Origin: an uncultured Polaribacter sp.
GTDB taxonomy: Bacteria; Bacteroidota; Bacteroidia; Flavobacteriales; Flavobacteriaceae
Direction of reading: 5' to 3'
Length of the DNA stretch: 18,865 nucleotides
Assembly: GCA_937936695.1 (NCBI GenBank)
Contig: CALHCK010000172.1
Span: forward strand, 1 to 18,865
The notes beneath the pieces are model-generated. The model saw only the letters and a program-made list of their open reading frames with translations. It was not told where the DNA came from and did not search any database. A program made the position numbers and the translations under genes. Every line of letters begins with the position of its first letter. Position 1 is the first letter of the stretch. This document shows positions 1-7,010 of the stretch, one piece after another.

Positions 1-251
1 TCTGCAATAGCTACAGAGGTATGTGTGTAAGCTGCGGCATTTAAGATAATACCGTCATAATTAAAACCAATTTCATGTATTTTATCTAAAAGCTCTCCTT
101 CATGATTAGACTGAAAATAATGTAAGTCTACATCTTTGTAAATCTCTTTTAATTCTTTAAAAAAGTCTTCAAAAGTCTTTGATCCATAAATTTCAGGTTC
201 TCGCTTACCCAAAAGGTTTAAATTAGGTCCGTTAATTATAATTATTTTCAT
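1..251 (-). CDS. aroQ: Type II 3-dehydroquinate dehydratase, N-terminal part (runs off left edge)
   Basis: Dehydrates 3-dehydroquinate to 3-dehydroshikimate in the cytoplasmic shikimate pathway. Translating the minus strand from the ATG at 251 gives an open frame of 83 codons that continues past the window edge. It begins MKIIIINGPNLNLLGKREPE, the N-terminal signature of type II dehydroquinases: the NGPNLNLLG strand, then the mobile-loop Arg and Tyr in KREPEIYG. Further on are the HYFQSNHEGELLDKIHE block and NAAAYTHTSVAI, which carries the conserved Asn and His of the active site. About 60 C-terminal residues are missing, including the catalytic His region. A hairpin and an IS remnant lie directly upstream, so the native upstream neighbour has been separated from it or is absent. 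Identification is firm from motif order. Confidence 0.93.
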   Translation of the reverse strand, partial: MKIIIINGPNLNLLGKREPEIYGSKTFEDFFKELKEIYKDVDLHYFQSNHEGELLDKIHEIGFNYDGIILNAAAYTHTSVAIA

Positions 252-262
252 GTCGCTAAAAT

Positions 263-312
263 ATGATAAATAAGAAAAGCAGGCAATATTGCTTCCTTTT
301 TTTATTTATCAT
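263..312. other. 50-nt hairpin with A/T-rich arms upstream of aroQ (possible bidirectional terminator)
   Basis: The outer arms ATGATAAATAA (263-273) and TTATTTATCAT (302-312) are perfect reverse complements. Inside them the AAAAG/CTTTT-type stem and the self-complementary core GCAATATTGC (about 283-292) nearly complete a long stem. A T-run follows the core on the plus strand and a weaker one on the minus strand. This resembles a rho-independent terminator, possibly left from a gene displaced by the neighbouring IS. It lies only 11 bp upstream of the aroQ start, so it could also affect aroQ expression. No plus-strand gene ends here to explain it. Confidence 0.45.
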
Positions 313-340
313 AATCTGTTGTACTTTTAGAAAAAATTGT

Positions 341-1268
341 ACTAACTGTAAAAATGATAGTTTTCACACTTTCAATAATATGCACAACTTTCAAAAAAAT
401 CACGATAAAATACTTGAAATATTAAATAAATTAGGAGTAAAATCTAATTATCTATTACAAGATAGAAAGTCTAAATTATCTGACAAAGAATTAATAGCCA
501 TAAATTTAACTTCTGAATATATGATGCTTGATATAAAATGTCAATTATTTAGAGTTTACCTATAAGTTTAAAGACTAATATTGAACGTTCTGTTTACAAT
601 AGAAGAAAACGTAAATTATTTGAATTTCAAGAAGAGGTTCATCAAAAATTAAGTGCAAGTTTTTTTTGAATTTGAAGATTGTTTTATTATTGATAGTATG
701 CTACTTGAAATATGTAAATTACCAAGAGCATCAAGAAATACCATCTGTAAATCTGATTTTCAAACTAGCCCAGATAAAGGCTATTGTATCAGTCAATCAT
801 GTAGGTATATGGTTATAAACTAAATACAGTATGTTCTATGAATGGAATTATTTCAAGTTTTGACACTTCTAAAGCATCAGTACACGATATTCATTACTTA
901 AAAGATATTAAACATCAACTATCTAATTGTGTTCGGTTAGCAGATAAAGGTTACTTATCTTCTGAAGGTCAATCAGATTTGTTTGTAATATAATATTAAA
1001 TTAGAAACTCCTACGAGAAAGAATAAAAAGAACTACAGAAAACACCCCTTTGTTTTTAGAAAATCGAGAAAGAGAGTTGAAACAGTTTTTTCTCAATTAA
1101 GTGACCAATTTATGATTAGATGAAATTATTCTAAATCTTTTAACGGTTTTAAAACTAGAATTCTAAGTAAAATTACTGCGCTAACTTTAATTCAGTACAT
1201 CAATAAATTTATCTACTATAGAAATATTAATAACATTAAAGTAAACATTACCTATATGTACAGTGGGT
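341..1268 (+). mobile_element. Decayed IS982-family insertion sequence
   Basis: The interior encodes a broken IS982-type transposase. Candidate terminal inverted repeats are ACTAACTGTAAAAATGAT at 341-358 and, on the minus strand from 1268, ACCCACTGTACATATAGG. They match at 12 of 18 positions, including ACTGTA. The right end reads inward as ACCC, as expected of IS982 termini. The resulting length of 928 bp is slightly below the usual IS982 size of about 1 kb. No clear target-site duplication flanks it, consistent with an old, inactive insertion. Element ends are inference; family assignment rests on the transposase. Confidence 0.7.
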
Positions 1269-1282
1269 TTATCATTATATAA
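380..1282 (+). pseudogene. IS982-family transposase, disrupted by frameshifts and a stop
   Basis: Homology to an IS982 DDE transposase of about 290 residues can be followed through shifting frames. Segments: 380-562 (MHNFQKNHDKILEIL ... KSKLSDKELIAINLTSEYM); about 562-666 (NIERSVYNRRKRKLFEF); 665 to about 807 (FEFEDCFIIDSMLLEICKL); 808-990 (YGYKLNTVCSMNGIISSFD ... LADKGYLSSEG); and 992 onward (NIKLETPTRKNKKNYRKHPF ... RILSKITALTLIQYI). Four frameshifts fall near 560, in the T7 run at 661-667, near 800-808 and near 988-992. A TGA at 1121-1123 interrupts the last segment. The DDE triad is still legible: Asp at 692, Asp at 943, Glu at 1079. The natural stop near 1253 seems mutated, so the frame runs to 1280-1282. 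The open frame from 263 to 379 looks like chance extension. It cannot make active transposase unless recoded. Confidence 0.88.
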
Positions 1283-1420
1283 TATTACAAAATAAATCGT
1301 TCTAATTAAAACAAATCATATAATACGTGCAAAAAATACAATAGGTTTTCTTATGGACTAAACAGAAAATGTATATAAAGTTACACTGAGTCTTATTAAT
1401 AAATAAAAATATCATTCTTA

Positions 1421-1458
1421 AAAAAAAAGGTTCAAATAATAATTTATTTGAACCTTTT
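1421..1458 (-). terminator. Rho-independent terminator of the his operon
   Basis: Read on the minus strand, a perfect 14-bp stem (AAAAGGTTCAAATA / TATTTGAACCTTTT, plus-strand arms 1425-1438 and 1445-1458) with a 6-nt loop is followed by a run of eight T. It sits 22 bp past the hisIE stop and closes the operon. The remaining sequence between it and the IS remnant (1283-1420) shows no gene or recognisable site. Confidence 0.9.
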
Positions 1459-1479
1459 ACTTAAAATAACTTTGTTTTA

Positions 1480-2079
1480 TTATTTATGTCTTCCTATAAG
1501 TTCGTTTTCAATATCCTTTAAGGTAAAACCTTTGGCTTGCAATAACATTAAGTAATGAAACAATAAATCTGCAGATTCATATAAAAATAACTCATCGTTA
1601 TTATCCATAGCTTCTATAACAGTTTCTACTGCCTCTTCTCCTACTTTCTGAGCTACTTTATTAATTCCTTTAGAAAACAAACTAGCAACATACGATTTTT
1701 TAGTATCCTTGTTAGCTACTCTTTCTGCAATAACAGATTCTAATGTAGAAAAGAAGCCGTAATTAGGATTATTTTCTTCACTCCAACAAGTATCTGTACC
1801 TGTATGACAAGTAGGGCCTTTTGGATTTACAAAAACTAACAATGTATCATTATCACAATCTAGCTTAATATCAACTAAATTTAACACATTACCACTTTCT
1901 TCACCTTTTGTCCATAACCTATTTTTAGTTCTAGAGAAAAAAGTAACTAATTTTGTTTCTTGTGTTTTATTAAAAGCTTCTTCGTTCATGTAGCCCAACA
2001 TTAATACATTTTTTGTTGTGGCATCTTGTACAACTGCTGGTACTAAACCATCGCTATTCTTAGTAAAATCTATTTTCAT
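1480..2079 (-). CDS. hisIE: Bifunctional phosphoribosyl-AMP cyclohydrolase / phosphoribosyl-ATP pyrophosphatase
   Basis: Carries out steps 2 and 3 of histidine synthesis: pyrophosphate removal from PR-ATP (HisE, C-terminal) and ring opening of PR-AMP (HisI, N-terminal). At 199 residues it has the usual length of the fused enzyme. The HisI part (about 1-110) shows the metal-binding block DCDNDTLLVFVNPKGPTCHT, followed by the second Cys in TDTCW. The HisE part (about 115-199) shows the MazG-like helices KVGEEAVETVIEA and ESADLLFHYLMLL, with the acidic Mg-binding residues. It is the last gene of the operon, separated from hisF by a 100-bp gap filled with a palindromic repeat. The ATG at 2079 gives the canonical start MKIDFTKNSDGLVPAVVQD. 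Confidence 0.97.
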   Translation of the reverse strand: MKIDFTKNSDGLVPAVVQDATTKNVLMLGYMNEEAFNKTQETKLVTFFSRTKNRLWTKGEESGNVLNLVDIKLDCDNDTLLVFVNPKGPTCHTGTDTCWSEENNPNYGFFSTLESVIAERVANKDTKKSYVASLFSKGINKVAQKVGEEAVETVIEAMDNNDELFLYESADLLFHYLMLLQAKGFTLKDIENELIGRHK

Positions 2080-2088
2080 TATTATAGT

Positions 2089-2169
2089 TTGTCATTCCTG
2101 TACAAGCAGGAATCTATTATGTATTATTTCTTCTATTTATACGCTTCCTACACGAGGTAGAAATGACAA
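2089..2169. repeat. REP-like palindromic element inside the his operon
   Basis: Terminal TTGTCATT (2089-2096) and AATGACAA (2162-2169) are inverted repeats. Each end carries a short hairpin: ATTCCTG/CAGGAAT with a 6-nt loop (2094-2113), and a 7-bp stem with one G-T pair around TTCCTAC..GTAGAAA (2145-2163). Two hairpins in inverted orientation joined by an AT-rich spacer is the architecture of BIME/REP pairs. ATTCCTG..CAGGAAT motifs of this kind are common dispersed repeats. Only one copy is visible here. It fills the hisF-hisI gap and would be transcribed as part of the operon mRNA. Confidence 0.72.
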
Positions 2170-2179
2170 TCTGAACGAC

Positions 2180-2935
2180 TTAAAGTCTAACAGAAATATT
2201 GTTATTCTGTAATTCTTTTTTTAAATCTTTAATAAGAATTTCTCCAAAATGAAATACGCTTGCTGCTAGTGCTGCATCAGATTTTCCTTTTTCAAAGGTA
2301 TCTACAAAGTGCTGAACAGTACCTGCCCCACCAGACGCAATAATTGGTATATTTAATTCTGATGATAACTTAGCTAAAGCTTCATTAGCAAAACCTGCCT
2401 TTGTTCCATCATTATTCATAGATGTAAATAAAATTTCTCCTGCACCTCTTTTTTCTACTTCTTTAGCCCAATCAAATAAATTTAATTCTGTAGCAATAGT
2501 ACCACCTGCTAAATGCACCAACCATTCTCCTGCTACTTGTTTAGCATCTATAGCTACTACTACACATTGGCTTCCAAATTTGTCTGCCAACTCGTTTACA
2601 AGTTCTGGTCTTTTTACTGCCGATGAGTTTACAGAAACTTTATCTGCACCACATTTTAAAAGTGCATCTACATCTGCTATAGATGATATTCCTCCGCCAA
2701 CAGTAAACGGTATATTTACCTGTTCTGCAACTTTTAATACCATTTCTCGCATTGTTTTTCTACCTTCTAACGTTGCAGAAATATCTAAGAAAACAAGTTC
2801 ATCTGCACCTAATTCTGCATACTGTTTTGCAAGTACTACAGGATCTCCTGCATCTATTAAATTAACGAAATTAACGCCTTTTACAGTTCTTCCGTTTTTA
2901 ATATCTAAACAAGGTATTATTCTTTTTGTTAGCAT
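2180..2935 (-). CDS. hisF: Imidazole glycerol phosphate synthase, cyclase subunit
   Basis: With HisH it converts PRFAR plus ammonia to imidazole glycerol phosphate and AICAR. The 251-residue length is normal. It is a half-barrel-duplicated TIM barrel starting MLTKRIIPCLDIKNGRTVKG, which places the catalytic acid at Asp11. The second catalytic Asp is Asp130 in VVVAIDAKQ. Phosphate-binding glycines lie in FTVGGGISS (about 77-85) and ASGGAGT (about 200-207). It is preceded by hisA with a 46-bp gap and followed by hisIE after the repeat element. HisH is encoded upstream in the same operon, so both subunits are available. Confidence 0.97.
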   Translation of the reverse strand: MLTKRIIPCLDIKNGRTVKGVNFVNLIDAGDPVVLAKQYAELGADELVFLDISATLEGRKTMREMVLKVAEQVNIPFTVGGGISSIADVDALLKCGADKVSVNSSAVKRPELVNELADKFGSQCVVVAIDAKQVAGEWLVHLAGGTIATELNLFDWAKEVEKRGAGEILFTSMNNDGTKAGFANEALAKLSSELNIPIIASGGAGTVQHFVDTFEKGKSDAALAASVFHFGEILIKDLKKELQNNNISVRL

Positions 2936-2981
2936 TGTTCTAAATTTCTTAAAATTATGAGCGTAAAAATTATTTAAACTA

Positions 2982-3719
2982 CTACTTATTGATTATAAAG
3001 TTTTCTAATTGCTTTAAACTTATTTTATTTTCATAAATAGCTTTACCAATAATAACACCTTCACAACCAATTTCTTTTAATTTAGGCAATTCATCAAAAG
3101 TAGAAATACCTCCAGAAGCAATTAACTTTACATTTTTTACTTCTGTTAAAATGTCTTTATACACATTAAAACTTGGTCCTTGTAGCATACCATCTTTAGA
3201 AATATCTGTACATATTACATATGATATTCCTTTTTTATGATATCCATCTATAAAAGGTAATAACTCTAAAGAACTTTCTTCTTGCCAACCATTTGTAGCT
3301 ATTTTTCCACCTGTTTTATCAGGATAAAAATCGGCACCTAAAATTATTTTTTCTGCACCAAATTTAGTAATCCAACTATTAAAAACACTACTATTTTTAA
3401 CAGCAATACTACCACCTGTTATTTGGTTTGCTCCAGAATTAAAGGCTATTTCTAAATCTTTATCAGATTTTAAACCACCTCCAAAATCAATTTTTAAATT
3501 AGTATTAGAAGCTATTTGTTCTAATACTTTATAATTAATTATTTTACTTGCTTTAGCACCATCTAAATCTACTACGTGTAAATACTCTATACCTGCCGCC
3601 TCAAACTCTTTGGCAACTTCTAAAGGATTTTCGTTATAAATCTTTTTTGTATTGTAATCTCCTTTTGTAAGACGAACACATTTACCTTCTATGATGTCTA
3701 TGGCTGGTATAATTCTCAT
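2982..3719 (-). CDS. hisA: ProFAR isomerase (phosphoribosylformimino-AICAR-P isomerase)
   Basis: Opens the ribose of ProFAR by an Amadori rearrangement to give PRFAR, the substrate of HisFH. The 245-residue TIM barrel begins MRIIPAIDIIEGKCVRLTKG with the catalytic Asp8; the partner acid is Asp130 in ILGADFYPD. Phosphate-binding loops are FGGGLKS (79-85) and IASGGIST near residue 200. TDISKDGMLQG (171-181) is the usual HisA signature and distinguishes it from the related HisF in the same operon. It is 17 bp downstream of the ridA-family gene. Confidence 0.97.
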   Translation of the reverse strand: MRIIPAIDIIEGKCVRLTKGDYNTKKIYNENPLEVAKEFEAAGIEYLHVVDLDGAKASKIINYKVLEQIASNTNLKIDFGGGLKSDKDLEIAFNSGANQITGGSIAVKNSSVFNSWITKFGAEKIILGADFYPDKTGGKIATNGWQEESSLELLPFIDGYHKKGISYVICTDISKDGMLQGPSFNVYKDILTEVKNVKLIASGGISTFDELPKLKEIGCEGVIIGKAIYENKISLKQLENFIINK

Positions 3720-3736
3720 AAGTATTTATTTAAATA

Positions 3737-4117
3737 CTAACTATTTAAAGCAGTAACTTGAATCTCAATTTTCATTTTTTTATCTGCCAAAGCTGCCGAA
3801 AACATTGTTGCTGCAGGTTTAACATCTCCCATATATTTTTTTAATACAGGTAATGTTGCATTAAACTCAGAAGCGTCTGGTAATATATATGTTACTCTAA
3901 CAATATTAGCTAAACTAGATCCTGCTTGCTCTAAAACTGCTTTAATATTTTTAAAACATTGCTCTGTTTGACTAGCAATATCATCTTCTATAGTCATTGT
4001 TTCATAATTATAACCAGTTGTACCAGATACAAATACCCAATCTCCTTGCACTACTGCTCTTGAGTATCCCATTTCATTTTCGAAGTCTGAACCTGAACTA
4101 ATTAATTTTCTTGCCAT
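3737..4117 (-). CDS. RidA-family (YjgF/YER057c/UK114) protein within the his operon
   Basis: A 126-residue single-domain protein of the RidA fold (PF01042): GYSRAVVQGDWVFVSGTTGY (17-36), a central helix TEQCFKNIKAVLEQAGSSL and the C-terminal strand MKIEIQVTAL. Classical RidA hydrolyses reactive enamines/imines such as 2-aminoacrylate using an Arg in a PARS motif. Here the equivalent stretch is KPAATMFSAAL (100-110) and the Arg is absent. The protein therefore belongs to one of the Rid subgroups lacking that residue, and imine deaminase activity should not be assumed. It lies between hisH (8-bp gap) and hisA (17-bp gap), so it is clearly co-transcribed. A role in handling a reactive histidine-pathway intermediate, or PLP-derived enamines, is speculation. 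Fold is certain, function unknown. Confidence 0.9.
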   Translation of the reverse strand: MARKLISSGSDFENEMGYSRAVVQGDWVFVSGTTGYNYETMTIEDDIASQTEQCFKNIKAVLEQAGSSLANIVRVTYILPDASEFNATLPVLKKYMGDVKPAATMFSAALADKKMKIEIQVTALNS

Positions 4118-4125
4118 TTGTTTGA

Positions 4126-4710
4126 TTATTTTATGTTTAAAAAATTTTTTAATATTTGTTCTCCTACAACACCACTTTTTTCTGGGTGAAATTGCGTGCC
4201 ATAAAAGTTGTTTTTTTGTAGTGCCGATGCATATTTTACATCGTAATCTGTAGTTGCAATAGCTTCTTCACAATTTTCTGCATAAAAACTGTGTACTAAA
4301 TACATATATTCGTTTTCGGATATTCCGTTAAATAATTCAGATTTTAAATCTGTAATTACGTTCCAACCCATTTGCGGAACCTTTACAGAATTTGAAAATC
4401 GTTTAATGTCTACATTAAAAATACCCAATCCTTTTGTGTTACCTTCTTCTGTAGAGTTACACATTAATTGCATACCTAAACAAATACCTAGTACAGGTTG
4501 CTTTAAGTTAGGTATTACAGCATCTAAACCACTTTCTTGCAACATTTTCATTGCAGAACTTGCCTCTCCTACTCCAGGAAAAATCACTTTATCTGCTGCT
4601 TTTATTTCATCTATATTATTAGATAAAACAGCCTCTACGCCTAACCTTTTAAAGGCAAACTGAATACTTTTAATATTACCAGCTCCGTAATCTATAATTA
4701 CTAATTTCAT
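4126..4710 (-). CDS. hisH: Imidazole glycerol phosphate synthase, glutamine amidotransferase subunit
   Basis: Class I glutamine amidotransferase that hydrolyses glutamine and channels ammonia to HisF. At 194 residues it has the family length. The catalytic triad is visible: Cys77 in GICLGMQL, His175 and Glu177 in QFHPEKSG. The N-terminal strand LVIIDYGAGNIKSI and the PGVG oxyanion region (45-48) are canonical, as is VPQMGWN (111-117). It lies 39 bp after hisB and is separated from hisF by the RidA-family gene and hisA. Confidence 0.97.
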   Translation of the reverse strand: MKLVIIDYGAGNIKSIQFAFKRLGVEAVLSNNIDEIKAADKVIFPGVGEASSAMKMLQESGLDAVIPNLKQPVLGICLGMQLMCNSTEEGNTKGLGIFNVDIKRFSNSVKVPQMGWNVITDLKSELFNGISENEYMYLVHSFYAENCEEAIATTDYDVKYASALQKNNFYGTQFHPEKSGVVGEQILKNFLNIK

Positions 4711-4749
4711 TTTTTTGCTTTTCTGTTTTACCTTTTTAAAGGTGTTAAA

Positions 4750-5889
4750 TTATAACATTCCTTTAGTAGACGGTAAAAACATTTTATTAGCATCTCTTTT
4801 TACTGCCATTTTCATTGCTTTGGCAAAAGCTTTAAATATGCCTTCTATTTTATGATGCTCATTTGTGCCCTCTGCTTTAATGTTTAAATTACATTTTGCT
4901 CCGTCTGTAAACGATTTAAAAAGATGATAAAACATTTCTGTTGGCATATCTCCTATTTTTTCTCTTTTAAAATCAGCATCCCATTCTAACCAGTTTCTAC
5001 CACCAAAATCTACAGCTACCTGAGCTAAGCAATCATCCATTGGTAAACAAAAACCATATCTTTCTATCCCTAATTTATTACCTAAAGCTTTATTAAACAA
5101 TTCTCCAAAAGCAATCATGGTATCTTCTATTGTATGATGCTCATCTACCTCTAAATCTCCATCTACTTTAATGGTTAAATCCATAGCACCATGACGACCA
5201 ATTTGATCTAACATATGGTCGAAAAAAGACAAACCTGTAGAAATATCATTTTTACCAGAACCGTCTAAATTTAATTTGATGTAAATTTTGGTTTCGTTGG
5301 TGTTTCTGGTGATTTCTGCAACTCTATCTTCTAATTTTAAAAACTCATAAATTTTAGCCCAATCTGTACTTGTTAAAGCAATACAGTCTATAATTTCTTG
5401 CTGAGAACTTTCTATTTCATCTGCACCTAACTCAGGATTTTCAGACAAATAAATTCCTTTTGCTCCTAAGTTCTTAGCCAATTCCATGTCTGTAATTCTA
5501 TCACCTAAAACAAAAGAATTTTCTAAATCATAATCTTCAGAAAAATATTGAGTTAATAAACCTGTTCTTGGTTTACGTGTTTCTGCATTTTCATGCGGAA
5601 AAGTTTTGTCTATAAAAACTTCAGAAAAAACAACGCCTTCTTTAGCAAAGGCATCTATTATTTTATTTTGAGCAGGCCAAAAAGTATCTTCAGGAAAAGA
5701 GGTTGTACCCAAACCATCTTGATTAGTAACCATTACCAATTCGTATTCTAATTCTTTGGCTATTTTTGCCATGTATTGAAATACTTTTGGGTAGTATTCT
5801 AATTTTTCTAAACTATCTAATTGATAATCTACAGGCGGTTCTAAAACTAACGTTCCGTCTCTATCTATAAATAACACTTTTTTGCTCAT
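4750..5889 (-). CDS. hisB: Bifunctional histidinol-phosphatase / imidazoleglycerol-phosphate dehydratase
   Basis: The N-terminal HAD phosphatase (about 1-165) removes phosphate from histidinol phosphate. The C-terminal IGP dehydratase (about 190-379) makes imidazole acetol phosphate. HAD motifs are FIDRDGTLV with the nucleophile Asp9 and acid Asp11, VTNQDG, and VLGDRITDMELA. The dehydratase shows the Mn-binding HHTIEDT and HHKIEGIFKAFAKA repeats and FFDHMLDQIGRHG. The 379-residue fused form matches enterobacterial and Bacteroidota HisB. In E. coli HisB the HAD cap has a Cys/His zinc loop; here the equivalent stretch IDKTFPHENAETRKP has no Cys, so zinc binding there is unlikely. I believe this is usual in Bacteroidota. 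Confidence 0.97.
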   Translation of the reverse strand: MSKKVLFIDRDGTLVLEPPVDYQLDSLEKLEYYPKVFQYMAKIAKELEYELVMVTNQDGLGTTSFPEDTFWPAQNKIIDAFAKEGVVFSEVFIDKTFPHENAETRKPRTGLLTQYFSEDYDLENSFVLGDRITDMELAKNLGAKGIYLSENPELGADEIESSQQEIIDCIALTSTDWAKIYEFLKLEDRVAEITRNTNETKIYIKLNLDGSGKNDISTGLSFFDHMLDQIGRHGAMDLTIKVDGDLEVDEHHTIEDTMIAFGELFNKALGNKLGIERYGFCLPMDDCLAQVAVDFGGRNWLEWDADFKREKIGDMPTEMFYHLFKSFTDGAKCNLNIKAEGTNEHHKIEGIFKAFAKAMKMAVKRDANKMFLPSTKGML

Positions 5890-5926
5890 CTTTTTAATAT
5901 CTAATTCTTGTTAACCTTAAAAGCGT

Positions 5927-6982
5927 TTACTGTATCGCCTTTAAAGCTCTCATTAATTTCTGATTTTCTTCACTTATTCCCACACTAATACGCAAACAAT
6001 TTGTACATAATGGTTGGGTTGTTCTATTTCTAATTACAACTCCATATTCTATTAATTGGTTGTAACGTTTTGTTGCATCATCTACCTTTAACAATAAAAA
6101 GTTAGCATCAGAAGGATAAATATGTGCTATGTAATTAATAGATTCTAATTCTTTTTTTAACCTTTTTCTTTCTTCTACTAACTGGTTTATCTCATTAGTA
6201 ACTTCATCAATTCTTTGTAACCTATCAATTGCCTTTAACTGCGTTAACTCGTTTACGTTATAAGGTGGTTTTATCTTATTTAAAATTTGAATTATTTCTG
6301 ATGAAGCATAACAAACACCCAATCTAATACCAGCCATTCCGTAGGCTTTAGACAATGTTTGAGTGATGATTAAATTAGGATATTTTTCTAATTTTTCTAA
6401 CCAGCTTTTGTGTTCAGAAAAATCTATATAAGCTTCATCTAAAATTACTAAACCTTTAAATTTAGTAAGTAACTCTTCTACTGCTTTTACAGTAAAGCTG
6501 TTTCCTGATGGATTGTTTGGAGAACATAAAAACAACAGCTTACTATTAGCGTTTGCCACAGCCAAAATATCTGCTACTTTTGGCTGAAAATCTTTATTTA
6601 ACAGAACTTCTTTGTTTTCTATTGCATTAATATTTGCCAAAACACCATACATACCATATGTTGGTGGTAAAGTAATAATATTGTCTTTGTTTGGTTCGCA
6701 AAAAGCTCTAAAAATTAAATCTAAAACTTCATCACTACCATTACCCAATAAAATATTTTTTTTGTTGATGTTTTTAATCTCAGACAAAATATCTTTTACG
6801 TTATTTTGTTGCGGATCTGGGTAACGATTTACACCGTTATTAAACGGATTTTCGTTTGCGTCTAAGAAAATCATTTCATGTATTTGTGTATCCTTATATT
6901 CATCTCTTGCAGACGAATAAGGCTTTAACGACTTTATGTTTTCTCTTACTAAACTATTTATATTGAAACTTTCCATATTCAA
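5927..6982 (-). CDS. hisC: Histidinol-phosphate aminotransferase
   Basis: PLP-dependent fold-type I aminotransferase converting imidazole acetol phosphate plus glutamate to histidinol phosphate. It has 351 residues. Visible motifs are LDANENPFN (40-48), the GNGSDEVLDL PLP-phosphate loop (80-89), SPNNPSG (154-160), LDEAYIDF (181-188), the Schiff-base lysine Lys212 in TLSKAYGMAGIRLG with Arg220, and RISVG near the C terminus for substrate carboxylate binding. The ATG at 6982 is two codons upstream of a second Met (MESFNINSLV), which could equally be the start. It is 28 bp downstream of hisD. Confidence 0.96.
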   Translation of the reverse strand: MNMESFNINSLVRENIKSLKPYSSARDEYKDTQIHEMIFLDANENPFNNGVNRYPDPQQNNVKDILSEIKNINKKNILLGNGSDEVLDLIFRAFCEPNKDNIITLPPTYGMYGVLANINAIENKEVLLNKDFQPKVADILAVANANSKLLFLCSPNNPSGNSFTVKAVEELLTKFKGLVILDEAYIDFSEHKSWLEKLEKYPNLIITQTLSKAYGMAGIRLGVCYASSEIIQILNKIKPPYNVNELTQLKAIDRLQRIDEVTNEINQLVEERKRLKKELESINYIAHIYPSDANFLLLKVDDATKRYNQLIEYGVVIRNRTTQPLCTNCLRISVGISEENQKLMRALKAIQ

Positions 6983-7010
6983 TAAACCTAGATAATCTAA
7001 GTTTTTTTTA

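Noticed and set aside
263..379. Open frame upstream of the transposase remnant as a real N-terminal coding region
   Set aside because: It reads through the hairpin and the putative IS end with Cys/Phe-rich low-complexity sequence; transposase-like sequence begins only at about 380.
1425..1458. Operon-end hairpin as another REP-like repeat
   Set aside because: Its position just past hisIE and the T8 tail on the minus strand are those of an ordinary intrinsic terminator.
2580..2960. 126-codon plus-strand frame opposite hisF
   Set aside because: Antisense shadow of hisF; composition reflects reversed codons and there is no recognisable domain.
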